Part shown: one piece after another, positions 1-7,210 of the stretch
How positions within the stretch are numbered: the first letter of the stretch is position 1
Layout: the number at the start of each line of letters is the position of its first letter
Source of the DNA: an uncultured Prevotellaceae bacterium
Lineage (GTDB): Bacteria > Bacteroidota > Bacteroidia > Bacteroidales > Bacteroidaceae
NCBI GenBank assembly: GCA_902770845.1
Contig: CACXUV010000026.1
Coordinates: 1 to 35,437 of the forward strand
Direction of reading: 5' to 3'
Length of the DNA stretch: 35,437 nucleotides
The notes under the pieces: generated by a model
Databases searched by the model: none
The model's input: the letters and a program-made list of their open reading frames with translations, nothing else
Told to the model about the DNA's origin: nothing
Translations under genes and position numbers: made by a program

Positions 1-11
1 TTTCGAAAAAT

Positions 12-93
12 GCCCAGGTGGCGGAATTGGTAGACGCGCACGTTTCAGGTGCGTGTGCCGCGAGGCGTGCAGGTTCGAGTCCTGTTCTGGGCA
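12..93 (+). tRNA. tRNA-Leu (anticodon CAG)
   Basis: Leucine tRNA that reads CUG codons. The acceptor stem GCCCAGG (12-18) pairs with TCTGGGC (86-92), with A93 as discriminator. The anticodon arm is CACGT / loop TTCAGGT / GCGTG, giving anticodon CAG. It has a long class II variable arm and a T-arm with GGTTCGAGTCC. CCA is not encoded. It is the first of three clustered tRNAs; the window begins only 11 nt upstream, so the promoter is outside. Confidence 0.95.
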
Positions 94-143
94 CTCTTTT
101 TTCAACATGTTGTTGCAGAGGATTTTTCCCAAATCCTCGTTTT

Positions 144-227
144 GGAGAGGTGGCGGAATTGGTAGACGCGCTACTTTGAGGGGGTAGTGTCAATTGCGAC
201 GTGGGAGTTCGAGTCTCCTCCTCTTCA
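144..227 (+). tRNA. tRNA-Leu (anticodon GAG)
   Basis: Leucine tRNA for CUC/CUU codons. The acceptor GGAGAGG (144-150) pairs with CCTCTTC (220-226), with A227 as discriminator. The anticodon arm CTACT / TTGAGGG / GGTAG gives GAG. The class II variable arm and the T-loop GGAGTTCGAGTCTCC are clear. CCA is not encoded. It lies 50 nt after tRNA-Leu(CAG) and is probably in the same transcript. Confidence 0.95.
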
Positions 228-246
228 CTTTTTTCTATTTGGTTTT

Positions 247-319
247 GCGGAAATAGCTCAGTTGGTAGAGCACAACCTTGCCAAGGTTGGGGTCGCGGGT
301 CCGAGTCCCGTTTTCCGCT
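247..319 (+). tRNA. tRNA-Gly (anticodon GCC)
   Basis: Glycine tRNA. The acceptor GCGGAAA (247-253) pairs with TTTCCGC (312-318). The anticodon arm CAACC / TTGCCAA / GGTTG gives GCC. D-arm and T-arm have normal length and the total is 73 nt. CCA is not encoded. A T-run (321-327) follows directly and may help end the tRNA transcript before the next coding region. Confidence 0.95.
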
Positions 320-352
320 CTTTTTTTATTTTAGGAAAACAACCATACTCAA

Positions 353-907
353 ATGAATTTATATATCAGGTATTTTGACAAAGAAACGCTTGTCACTACT
401 GCAGAAGAAGCAATAGATTTTCTGAAAAGTATTGATGAAATTTCAATGAATCCAATGCTCGAGGCCGATATTCGTGAATATGCCAATAGCGATGTGTTCT
501 ATCCCAAGCGTTACAAAATACGTCCCCGTGTCTATTTTATTATTATCAAGACCGATGCTTCGAACATGATGGATTTCAAGGAGAAGCGGGCTTTGCGTCA
601 GAATGATGGCGGCGAGAGGGGAAAGGCTGCTTCACCGGTGGTCATGCGTCTGAATGAGGAACGTGTCGGCTGGTATGAGGGCACCATGGACTTCAAGCGC
701 GTGCAGCTGGTGCCGGGCACTGGCAAGTTCCAGTATCGCGATACTCATTTCGTGGCTCAGGTCAAGGCCATGTCGGGCCTGGACTGCTACAACCGCATTG
801 TGGACCATCTGCGCCAGCGAGTCGATGACCGCAGTCAGTTCCCGTCGGCCAAGGGCAAGAACTTCAAGTTCCGCTATTTGGGTATGGCCAAGGACATGGC
901 TAAATGA
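353..907 (+). CDS. Conserved-type hypothetical protein upstream of ssb
   Basis: A 184-residue soluble protein that I cannot assign to a named family. It has no signal peptide or membrane segment. The N-terminal third (MNLYIRYFDKE..., an alternating hydrophobic/charged start, then helices) is followed by a strand-rich part with VYFIIIKTDAS near residue 60. A basic, glycine-containing middle (EKRALRQNDGGERGK) looks disordered, and the C-terminus is helical and basic. The ATG at 353 lies 33 nt after tRNA-Gly in an A-rich leader. The gene ends 30 nt before ssb on the same strand, so the two are probably co-transcribed, which hints at a link with DNA metabolism. That link is positional only. Confidence 0.8.
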   Translation: MNLYIRYFDKETLVTTAEEAIDFLKSIDEISMNPMLEADIREYANSDVFYPKRYKIRPRVYFIIIKTDASNMMDFKEKRALRQNDGGERGKAASPVVMRLNEERVGWYEGTMDFKRVQLVPGTGKFQYRDTHFVAQVKAMSGLDCYNRIVDHLRQRVDDRSQFPSAKGKNFKFRYLGMAKDMAK

Positions 908-937
908 GACCAGTGCTGAGGAGGAGCATGCTGATAT

Positions 938-1378
938 ATGAATAAGGTAATGTTGATTGGCAATGTGGGCAAGGAGCCTGAGGTGCGCTATGTTGACCAA
1001 GGGCAGGCTGTGGCACGCTTGGTGTTGGCCACAACAGAGCGTGGCTACACATTGCAGAATGGCACCCAGGTGCCCGACCGAACGGAGTGGCACACTGTGC
1101 TGATGTGGCGAAAGTTGGCCGAGATAGCCGAACGCTATGTTCACAAGGGCGACAAACTGTATATTGAAGGGCGCATTCATTATGCCACTTACGATGATAA
1201 GCAGGGGCGCCGACAGCATTACACCGAGATTTGGGCCGACAACATGGAGATGCTTACACCGCGTCAGGCTGCTACAACAGCCGTTCCGTCGGCCACAACA
1301 GCTGCTCCGTCGGCCACAACAGCCACGCAAGCAGGCAATGCAACGGGGGCTGACACCTCGGAGGCTTTACCGTTTTAA
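938..1378 (+). CDS. ssb: Single-stranded DNA-binding protein
   Basis: SSB coats single-stranded DNA in replication, recombination and repair and recruits partners through its acidic tail. The 146-residue protein has the OB-fold start MNKVMLIGNVGKEPEVRY, the WHTVLMWRKLAEIAERYV segment and the GDKLYIEGRIHYATYDDKQG strand pair (residues ~1-108). A low-complexity Ala/Thr/Pro/Ser linker follows, then the terminal sequence TSEALPF, a version of the DDIPF-type SSB tip with the required final Pro-Phe. The linker contains a 21-bp DNA repeat (see repeat entry). It lies between the unknown protein at 353-907 and gldE, as is usual in Bacteroidales. Confidence 0.97.
   Translation: MNKVMLIGNVGKEPEVRYVDQGQAVARLVLATTERGYTLQNGTQVPDRTEWHTVLMWRKLAEIAERYVHKGDKLYIEGRIHYATYDDKQGRRQHYTEIWADNMEMLTPRQAATTAVPSATTAAPSATTATQAGNATGADTSEALPF
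1274..1327 (+). repeat. 21-bp tandem repeat in the ssb linker
   Basis: Two adjacent 21-bp units (1274-1294 and 1295-1315) plus a partial third (from 1316) encode TTAVPSA / TTAAPSA / TTA. The units differ at only a few bases. They keep the reading frame, so slippage here would change only the length of the disordered SSB linker. Confidence 0.85.
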
Positions 1379-1412
1379 GCAATCGGAGGTCTTACCTTTC
1401 TAATCAATTGTG

Positions 1413-2729
1413 ATGGACTATTTCCAACAAATATTCAGTGAGGTACAGTTTCTCTCACCTTCTCTGGGAGCCATTCTGGCAGGGCTTTTAGCTTTCTTGT
1501 TGCTTTTTGTGTCGGGCTTTGCATCTGGTTCTGAGATTGCTTTTTTCTCGCTCACCCCCAACGACCTGAACGAACTTGATGAGGAGAAAAACAGCACCGA
1601 TGCCAAGATCAGCCGGTTGCGGGCCGATTCGGAAAGGACACTGGCCACCATTCTCATTACCAACAATCTGGTCAATGTGACCATCATCATGCTGTGCAAC
1701 TATTTCTTCAGCCATGTAGTAGACTTTGGTCATGCCTATTGGTTGGAGTTTGCCGTCATAACCATCCTGCTCACTTTCTTGTTGCTGCTCTTTGGCGAAA
1801 TCATGCCCAAGGTCTACTGCGCTCAGCATTCCCTTGCCGTTTGCCGCACGTTTGCAGGAAGCATCGACTGGCTGGGACGTTTGTTCCGTCCGCTGGCCAA
1901 CATCCTCATCAGTACGGGCGTATTGGCAGAGAAAGTGGTGCAGAAGGAAAACCGTGTGCTCAGTGTTGACGATCTGGAACAAGCCCTGGAACTGACCGAT
2001 GAAGAGGAACTGAAGGAAGAGAAGAACATGCTGGAAGGCATTGTTCGCTTTGGCGACGAAACGGCCAAGGAGGTCATGACCAGTCGGCAGGATGTGGTGG
2101 CACTCGATTTTCGTTCGCCTTTCCCCGATGTGCTGAAGAGCATTGTCGAGAATAACTATTCGCGCATTCCTGTCTATCAAGACTCTATCGACAATGTGCG
2201 CGGCATTCTTTACATCAAGGACCTGTTGCCCCATTTGGGCAAGCCTGCCACGTTTCGTTGGCAGTCGCTCATACGTCCGCCTTATTTTGTGCCTGAAACA
2301 AAGAAAATCGATGACCTGCTGCGCGACTTCCAGGAGAACAAAGTGCACATTGCCATTGTGGTCGACGAGTTTGGCGGCACCAGTGGCCTGGTGACGCTGG
2401 AGGATATTCTGGAAGAAATTGTGGGCGAAATCAACGACGAATACGACGATGAAGAGAAGTCTTACGTCAGACTGAATGCCAATACATACGTGTTTGAAGG
2501 GAAAACACTGTTGAGCGACTTCTACAGAATCGTGCAGGTTGACGATGATGTGTTTGAGGAAGTGGAAGGCGAGGCCGACACGCTGGCAGGATTGATGCTG
2601 GAACTGAAGGGCGATTTTCCGAAGCAGCACGAACAGCTGGTCTATGGCAACTTCAAGTTCGAGATTGTTGAGCTCGACGGCCATCGCATTTCTAAAATCA
2701 AGGTTGTCGTTACCACTCCAGCTCAATAG
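1413..2729 (+). CDS. gldE: GldE-like CNNM/CBS-domain membrane protein (HlyC/CorC family)
   Basis: A 438-residue membrane protein of the CNNM/CorC family. Members are thought to move or sense Mg2+ or other cations; the GldE branch was named from gliding motility in Flavobacterium but also occurs in non-gliding Bacteroidales. Residues ~15-180 hold a DUF21-type membrane domain with hydrophobic segments (AILAGLLAFLLLFVSGFASG and later ones). Residues ~205-325 form a CBS pair (EVMTSRQDVVALDF; NNYSRIPVYQDSIDNVRGILY; HIAIVVDEFGGTSGLVTLEDI), followed by a CorC_HlyC-type C-terminus. A GTG at 1410 directly precedes the ATG at 1413; I choose the ATG. It starts 34 nt after ssb, so they are probably an operon. 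The actual substrate is unknown. Confidence 0.9.
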   Translation: MDYFQQIFSEVQFLSPSLGAILAGLLAFLLLFVSGFASGSEIAFFSLTPNDLNELDEEKNSTDAKISRLRADSERTLATILITNNLVNVTIIMLCNYFFSHVVDFGHAYWLEFAVITILLTFLLLLFGEIMPKVYCAQHSLAVCRTFAGSIDWLGRLFRPLANILISTGVLAEKVVQKENRVLSVDDLEQALELTDEEELKEEKNMLEGIVRFGDETAKEVMTSRQDVVALDFRSPFPDVLKSIVENNYSRIPVYQDSIDNVRGILYIKDLLPHLGKPATFRWQSLIRPPYFVPETKKIDDLLRDFQENKVHIAIVVDEFGGTSGLVTLEDILEEIVGEINDEYDDEEKSYVRLNANTYVFEGKTLLSDFYRIVQVDDDVFEEVEGEADTLAGLMLELKGDFPKQHEQLVYGNFKFEIVELDGHRISKIKVVVTTPAQ

Positions 2730-2744
2730 TCTTTCTGCTTCACA

Positions 2745-2761
2745 AGGGTGGTCACCACCCT
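2745..2761. terminator. Hairpin between convergent gldE and C11 protease genes
   Basis: The inverted repeat AGGGTGG / TCA / CCACCCT forms a perfect 7-bp stem with a 3-nt loop. It sits between the gldE stop and the end of the opposing gene and overlaps the latter's stop codon (2752-2754). There is no T-run, so termination is likely but not certain. A roadblock role for both convergent transcripts would fit. Confidence 0.45.
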
Positions 2762-3963
2762 AGCTCATTGAGCCTTGCTGCCCAGTACCACGACGTTTTT
2801 TCTATCATATTATTATATTTGGCGTAGTTCGACGGTGTTGTTCTTCGTTGAGGAACAAACATGCTCACTCCGCCATAAGCTTCCTCACTCATCTGAAAAC
2901 TGTTGAAGTCTATCAGTTGGTTGGTCATCCACCGCGAGGCGTATTTCTTATACACCACCACACTGTCGAAAGCCATGCGCCACTCCTTGTAGGCTTCTTC
3001 AGAAACTTCAGGAAGATATTCCTGCATGATGGCGTTCATGTCGTACATCACCTCGTTCTTTTCCTTTCCGTTGTAGTGAATCAGACCGCGCAGGTCAGGA
3101 CAGCCGTCGCCCGTCCATCCCAATGAGCTCAGCGCTTTGCCTGTGGCCCATGCCAGTTGTTCTAGGTGCTTGGTTGAAATGACCGACAACGGCACGTGAT
3201 AGCCGTTGATGGTCTGTGAGAAATAAGTATCGGCAATGCTTTTGTAGAACTCGTCTGTCGTGTCAAACAGATGTTTTGTCAGTGTGTGGTAGGGCGCACC
3301 ATCGCCAGGAATCTCGGCAGGCGAACCAATCAGGTAGTTGGTGACGTTTCGCAGCTCATAGGCACTCTCAATGCACTGAAAGTGACAGCAGTCTGCAAAG
3401 ATGAAGTGCAGTGGCTGCTGCCATGCTTCGAGTGTTTTTGCCAGCGAATACATGTTCATCCAGCGTCTGTAGTTGGTGTTGTTGGGATTGTTCTTGCCAT
3501 CGTCAATGCCGTAGGCTTGGCGGCGTGAGGCGGCGTAGACCACAGAGTCTTCCATGAACCAGCCCGTAGCATGGCCCCACAGCACCAGACCGTAGTCATT
3601 GGCAGGGTAGTGGGTCGACACATATTGCAGCACCTGGGCCATGTTTTTAGGATCGGAAGAGAGCACGTCTTCATGAAACAGGGCCACAGAGTCTACGGTC
3701 TTTCCTTCTTTCAGCCGTGCCACGTAAGGCAGTTGTTGGGCGTTATTGTCGTCAACATATATAACAAGTGCATTGTTGCCAATGCCTTTCGAACCAGTCT
3801 TCATTTGTGCGATTTCGTCTCGAAGGAAAGAAGACAGGTTGTTCTCGCCCGAAATATAGATCAGCACCGTGCGCTGAAATAGTCCTTCGCGTTCTTCTTC
3901 TTCGTCGCTGCTGCACCCCAGCAGCATGGCTATGCTACAAAAAAGCAGGAGTAATTGTTTCAT
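2752..3963 (-). CDS. Clostripain-like cysteine protease (peptidase C11), lipoprotein
   Basis: A secreted cysteine endopeptidase of family C11, whose members cut after Arg or Lys and often mature themselves. It has 403 residues from the chosen start. Residues 1-17 are a lipoprotein signal (MKQLLLLFCSIAMLLGC, lipidated C17). The next residues SSDEEEE are acidic, the type of signal that sends Bacteroidetes lipoproteins to the cell surface. The catalytic His is H131 in LWGHATGW and the catalytic Cys is C193 in FADCCHFQCIE. The frame is open upstream to 3999, but the -7 box (3997-4004) lies there, so the ATG at 3963 is the start. It is divergent from the GH25 lysozyme. Clostripain-like enzymes of gut Bacteroidales such as fragipain and PmC11 are of similar size; the target here is unknown. 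Confidence 0.9.
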   Translation of the reverse strand: MKQLLLLFCSIAMLLGCSSDEEEEREGLFQRTVLIYISGENNLSSFLRDEIAQMKTGSKGIGNNALVIYVDDNNAQQLPYVARLKEGKTVDSVALFHEDVLSSDPKNMAQVLQYVSTHYPANDYGLVLWGHATGWFMEDSVVYAASRRQAYGIDDGKNNPNNTNYRRWMNMYSLAKTLEAWQQPLHFIFADCCHFQCIESAYELRNVTNYLIGSPAEIPGDGAPYHTLTKHLFDTTDEFYKSIADTYFSQTINGYHVPLSVISTKHLEQLAWATGKALSSLGWTGDGCPDLRGLIHYNGKEKNEVMYDMNAIMQEYLPEVSEEAYKEWRMAFDSVVVYKKYASRWMTNQLIDFNSFQMSEEAYGGVSMFVPQRRTTPSNYAKYNNMIEKTSWYWAARLNELGW

Positions 3964-3996
3964 TGTTTGGTATGATTCCACATATTTCATTAGCTG

Positions 3997-4027
3997 CAAA
4001 GTTAGATATTTTTATGTAAACAACAAA
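3997..4027 (-). promoter_or_regulatory. Bacteroidetes promoter for the C11 protease gene
   Basis: Read on the minus strand: -33 box TTTG (4027-4024), a 19-nt spacer, then -7 box TAACTTTG (4004-3997). Both boxes match the Bacteroidetes housekeeping consensus with correct spacing. Transcription should start near 3991, giving a leader of about 28 nt before the ATG at 3963. This excludes the upstream in-frame start at 3999. Confidence 0.8.
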
Positions 4028-4078
4028 CATTTTTGAGTTAATCTTCTGAAAACATGGGGCAATGTCAGCATTATTTGT

Positions 4079-4086
4079 TATCTTTG
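4079..4086 (+). promoter_or_regulatory. -7 box TATCTTTG upstream of the GH25 lysozyme
   Basis: TATCTTTG matches the Bacteroidetes -7 consensus TAnnTTTG. No TTTG is present at the expected distance upstream. It lies inside the possible upstream extension of the next reading frame (from 4054), which supports the ATG at 4108 as the true start, about 16 nt after the likely start of transcription. Confidence 0.6.
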
Positions 4087-4107
4087 CACGAAAATTTCAA
4101 GACGACA

Positions 4108-4911
4108 ATGAGACGACTTACCATTATATTGACATTGATAATAGCTTTTTTCTCGATAACAAATGCTGATGCCCAACGCCGAAAAGTGCGTGCAAGGAGC
4201 AAGGCAAGAACACATAAAGTGGTGAAAACCAAAAGGAAAGCCCCCGTCAGGCGTATTGTTCCACCCACCATTCATGAGAATCCCTATTTGCAGTGTGAAG
4301 ACACCTGCACGCATGTTCACGGCATAGATTTGAGCCACTATCAAGGCGAAGTGTTCTGGGAAACAGTGGGCGAAAACACGCACATGGCCTACGTCTATCT
4401 GAAAGCCACCGAGGGCGGCGACCGCATTGATGCCCGTTATGAGCGTAACATAGATTTGGCCCATCGCTACGGACTGAAGGTGGGTTCGTACCATTTCTTC
4501 CGTCCGCGCACCTGTTTGCAGTTGCAGTTGGAAAACTTCAAGACGCAGTGCCTGCCTGGCGAGCAAGACCTGATTCCCATGCTCGACGTGGAGACCACGG
4601 CCGGACTGCCTGTCAATGAGTTCTGCGACTCGTTGCTGCAGTTTCTTCACATGATGGAGCAGACCTATCACCAAAAGCCGCTGGTCTATACAGGACGCAA
4701 CTTCTACAACAAATACTTGCAAGGCGTGCTCGACGACTACCTGTTGATGATTGCCATGTACACCGACGAAGAGCCTGTGCTGGCCGACGAGCGCGACATC
4801 TGTTTGTGGCAATACACGGGCAAGGGCCGCATTGTGGGCGTTACGGGCTATGTGGACAAGAGCCGCTTCATGGGCCAGCACGGGCTGCGCGAGCTGCGCT
4901 TCAAGCACTGA
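4108..4911 (+). CDS. Secreted GH25 lysozyme (muramidase)
   Basis: Glycoside hydrolase family 25 enzymes cut the beta-1,4 link between N-acetylmuramic acid and N-acetylglucosamine in peptidoglycan. It has 267 residues from the chosen start. A signal peptide (MRRLTIILTLIIAFFSITNADAQ) is followed by a very basic linker (RRKVRARSKARTHKVVKTKRK), then the catalytic barrel. Family landmarks are HGIDLSHYQG (first active-site Asp), AYVYLKATEGGDRIDARY, GSYHFFRP and the D-x-E pair in PMLDVETT. The end (LWQYTGKGRIVGVTGYVDKS) matches the usual GH25 terminus. It could remodel the cell's own wall or attack competitors, and the basic linker may bind wall polymers. It is divergent from the C11 protease. Confidence 0.92.
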   Translation: MRRLTIILTLIIAFFSITNADAQRRKVRARSKARTHKVVKTKRKAPVRRIVPPTIHENPYLQCEDTCTHVHGIDLSHYQGEVFWETVGENTHMAYVYLKATEGGDRIDARYERNIDLAHRYGLKVGSYHFFRPRTCLQLQLENFKTQCLPGEQDLIPMLDVETTAGLPVNEFCDSLLQFLHMMEQTYHQKPLVYTGRNFYNKYLQGVLDDYLLMIAMYTDEEPVLADERDICLWQYTGKGRIVGVTGYVDKSRFMGQHGLRELRFKH

Positions 4912-5004
4912 TGATTGCCGCAAACAGGGCAGAGGCAGTGTGGGCAGATATATAAATTTTTATTAAAAAGTGGTGTGTAAGTGCCCAAGGCTGTATTTTT
5001 TTTG

Positions 5005-5012
5005 TAACTTTG
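5005..5012 (+). promoter_or_regulatory. -7 box TAACTTTG just upstream of the LysE-type gene
   Basis: TAACTTTG is an exact TAnnTTTG match. Its end is only 9 nt before the ATG at 5022, so the predicted mRNA leader is just a few nucleotides or absent. It overlaps an in-frame TTG (5010) that therefore cannot be the start. No clear -33 TTTG is seen. Confidence 0.6.
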
Positions 5013-5021
5013 CAACTGGAT

Positions 5022-5684
5022 ATGCCATTTCATGTACCTATCAATATACTCGATTTCATCTTCAAGGGCATGCTCATTGGGATGATAGCATCGGCTCCGA
5101 TGGGACCCGTAGGAGTGCTGTGTGTGCAACGCACGCTGAAGAAAGGCCGCTGGTATGGCTTTGTGACGGGCATCGGTGCTGCTGTCAGCGACATTATCTA
5201 TGCAGGTATCACGGGGTTTGGCATGGCCTTTGTCATGGACTTCGTGAGCAATGCCCAGAATCGTTTCTATCTGCAAATCGTGGGTTCGCTCATGCTGCTG
5301 GGCTTCGGCTGGTACACCTATCGCACCGACCCCACCCGAAAGATGCACCAAAGCAGTCAAGAGAAAGGTACGCTCACCTATAATATGCTGACGGCCTTTG
5401 TGGTCACTCTCTCCAATCCCCTCATCGTTTTTCTCTTCATGGCACTCTATGCCCAGTTTGCATTTGTGCTGCCCGACCATCCCTTCGAGATGCTTGTGGG
5501 GTTCTTGAGCATAGTGGGTGGGGCGCTGCTGTGGTGGTGGGGGCTTACGTGGCTGGTCGACAAGATCAGACTGAAGTTCGACGAAAATGGCATTCGTATC
5601 ATCAACCAGGTCATTGGCGTGGCTGTGATCATTGGCAGCATCATTATGTTGCTGGGAACTACCACCAACCTGCTGAGGTGGTGA
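5022..5684 (+). CDS. LysE/RhtB-family transporter
   Basis: A 220-residue inner-membrane protein of the LysE superfamily, which exports amino acids or related small molecules. About six hydrophobic segments are seen. The family N-terminal pattern is in FKGMLIGMIASAPMGPVGVL with a following basic loop (QRTLKKGRWYG), and the second signature is SNPLIVFLFMALYAQF. The start is placed at the ATG at 5022 because the in-frame TTG at 5010 lies inside the -7 box. The stop lies within the first copy of a 27-bp direct repeat. The substrate cannot be read from the sequence. Confidence 0.85.
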   Translation: MPFHVPINILDFIFKGMLIGMIASAPMGPVGVLCVQRTLKKGRWYGFVTGIGAAVSDIIYAGITGFGMAFVMDFVSNAQNRFYLQIVGSLMLLGFGWYTYRTDPTRKMHQSSQEKGTLTYNMLTAFVVTLSNPLIVFLFMALYAQFAFVLPDHPFEMLVGFLSIVGGALLWWWGLTWLVDKIRLKFDENGIRIINQVIGVAVIIGSIIMLLGTTTNLLRW

Positions 5685-5731
5685 GAACAGTGATGTAACT
5701 CATTAACCTGCTGAGGTGGTGAGAACAGTGA
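5667..5731 (+). repeat. 27-bp direct repeat at the 3' end of the LysE-type gene
   Basis: Identical copies at 5667-5693 and 5705-5731 (start AACCTGCTGAGG, end GAACAGTGA) are separated by 11 nt. The first copy codes for the last residues and stop of the transporter; the second is downstream and untranslated. ACCACC (5661-5666) can pair with GGTGGT (5677-5682) to form a small hairpin at the first copy. It looks like a local duplication. Confidence 0.9.
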
Positions 5732-5765
5732 AATTGATATTCCTTAAATTATAAAAACAGAAAAA

Positions 5766-6305
5766 GTGTTTATAGCACAAGAACTCAGAAAGAAAAACAT
5801 TGCCGAATACTTGCTCTACATGTGGCAGGTGGAAGACACCATTCGCGCCTTTGGATGCTCGCTTTCGCGCATCAAGCGTGAGTATGTGGAGCGATTCGAC
5901 TATAGCGACGAACAGAAGGAAGACGAGGTGGACTGGTTTGGCAACCTCATCAGAATGATGAACGAAGAGGGGTGCCGCGAGCAGGGGCATTTGCAAATAA
6001 ACAAGGTGACAATGCAGACCTTGATAGAGTTGCACCAGCAGTTGCTCAGCAGTCCTAAGTTTCCTTTCTACAACACGGCCTACTACAAGGTGCTGCCTTT
6101 CATCGTGGAATTGCGCAACCGTGGAGCCAACAAAGAGGAGAACGAGATTGAAACCTGTTTCAATTCGCTTTATGGCGTGATGATGCTGCGTTTGCAAAAG
6201 AAGGAGATTACGCCCAACACCCAGCATGCGGTGAAGGAGATTTCCACCTTCATTGGAATGCTCAGCGACTATTACAAGAAGGACAAGGAAGAAAGTATAT
6301 TTTAG
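5766..6305 (+). CDS. DUF4924 family protein
   Basis: A 179-residue cytoplasmic protein resembling the Bacteroidales-specific DUF4924 family, whose function is unknown. It begins FIAQELRKKNIAEYLLYMWQVEDTIRAF, is nearly all helical, and has conserved-looking blocks LIELHQQLLSSPKFPFYNTAYYKVLPFIVELR and LYGVMMLRLQKKEIT. The start is a GTG at 5766; no in-frame ATG precedes the conserved beginning. It lies 18 nt before rfbD and is probably co-transcribed with it. Confidence 0.85.
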   Translation: MFIAQELRKKNIAEYLLYMWQVEDTIRAFGCSLSRIKREYVERFDYSDEQKEDEVDWFGNLIRMMNEEGCREQGHLQINKVTMQTLIELHQQLLSSPKFPFYNTAYYKVLPFIVELRNRGANKEENEIETCFNSLYGVMMLRLQKKEITPNTQHAVKEISTFIGMLSDYYKKDKEESIF

Positions 6306-6323
6306 ATAAACAAAGACAAATAT

Positions 6324-7181
6324 ATGAACATACTGATAACAGGCTGCAATGGTCAGCTGGGCAATGAAATGCAGCTTTTGGAAAGACAGCATCCCGAGCA
6401 CACTTATCTGAATACCGATGTGCAGGAGCTTGACATTACCGACCAGCAGGCAGTTGAGGATTTTGTGGAAGCACATGAGATTGACGGCATTGTGAATTGT
6501 GCCGCCTATACTGCTGTAGACAAGGCTGAAGAGAATGAAGAACTGTGCCAACGGCTGAATGCTGAGGCTCCAGCCTTTTTGGCTCACGCCATAGCTCAGC
6601 GTGGTGGTTGGATGATTCAGATTTCAACCGACTATGTGTTCGACGGCACTAACCACACTCCCTATGTTGAAACTGACGACACATGCCCCAACAGCGTCTA
6701 TGGCAAGACCAAACTAGTGGGTGAGCTGAATGTGCAGAAGCTTTGTCCCAACTCCATGATCATTCGCACGGCATGGCTCTACAGCAGTTTTGGCAATAAC
6801 TTTGTGAAGACCATGATGCGTTTGGGCAGGGAGAAAGAGCAACTTGGCGTTATTTTCGACCAGATAGGCACTCCCACCTACGCTCGCGATCTGGCTGTGG
6901 CCATCTTTGCGGCTATTGGCCATGGCATTGTGCCGGGCATTTATCATTTCAGCAATGAGGGTGTCATTTCGTGGTACGACTTCACCAAGGCCATTCATCG
7001 CATAGCAGGCATCAGCACCTGCCACGTGCGCCCTTTGCACACTGCCGAATATCCCACGCCTGCTTCGCGCCCACACTACAGCGTGCTCGACAAGACCAAA
7101 ATCAAGCAGACCTTGGGTATCGAGGTGCCTTATTGGGAAGACTCGCTTCGCGAGTGCATTGCCCTGCTGAGTCAGGCATAG
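6324..7181 (+). CDS. rfbD: dTDP-4-dehydrorhamnose reductase
   Basis: RfbD/RmlD makes dTDP-L-rhamnose from dTDP-4-dehydro-L-rhamnose with NAD(P)H, the last step of rhamnose donor synthesis for surface polysaccharides. It has 285 residues, the family's normal length. The Rossmann motif is G7-C-N-G-Q-L-G13; the substrate strand has STDYVFDG; the catalytic Y126-x-x-x-K130 is in YGKTK. The C-terminal HxxxYPTPASRPHYSVLD segment is typical. RfbA, the first enzyme of the same pathway, is 21 kb away at 28204-29079; rfbB and rfbC are not in the window. Confidence 0.95.
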   Translation: MNILITGCNGQLGNEMQLLERQHPEHTYLNTDVQELDITDQQAVEDFVEAHEIDGIVNCAAYTAVDKAEENEELCQRLNAEAPAFLAHAIAQRGGWMIQISTDYVFDGTNHTPYVETDDTCPNSVYGKTKLVGELNVQKLCPNSMIIRTAWLYSSFGNNFVKTMMRLGREKEQLGVIFDQIGTPTYARDLAVAIFAAIGHGIVPGIYHFSNEGVISWYDFTKAIHRIAGISTCHVRPLHTAEYPTPASRPHYSVLDKTKIKQTLGIEVPYWEDSLRECIALLSQA

Positions 7182-7183
7182 AG

Positions 7184-7210
7184 TCGATTTGCATCAAGCA
7201 TGCAAATCGA
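7184..7210. terminator. Bidirectional hairpin between rfbD and the broken kinase gene
   Basis: TCGATTTGCAT (7184-7194) and ATGCAAATCGA (7200-7210) form a perfect 11-bp stem with a 5-nt loop, 2 nt after the rfbD stop. The stop codon of the opposing gene (7194-7196) lies in it. There is no strong T-run in either direction. It probably ends or protects both convergent transcripts. Confidence 0.6.

Noticed and set aside
1-330. tRNA genes as an integration site for an island
   Set aside because: No integrase gene and no repeated tRNA 3' end are seen; the downstream genes (ssb, gldE) are core genes.
1488-2726. 412-aa minus-strand frame over gldE
   Set aside because: Antisense to a clear CNNM/CBS protein; no domain and unlikely composition.
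4078-4923. 281-aa minus-strand frame over the lysozyme
   Set aside because: Antisense shadow of GH25; no recognisable features.
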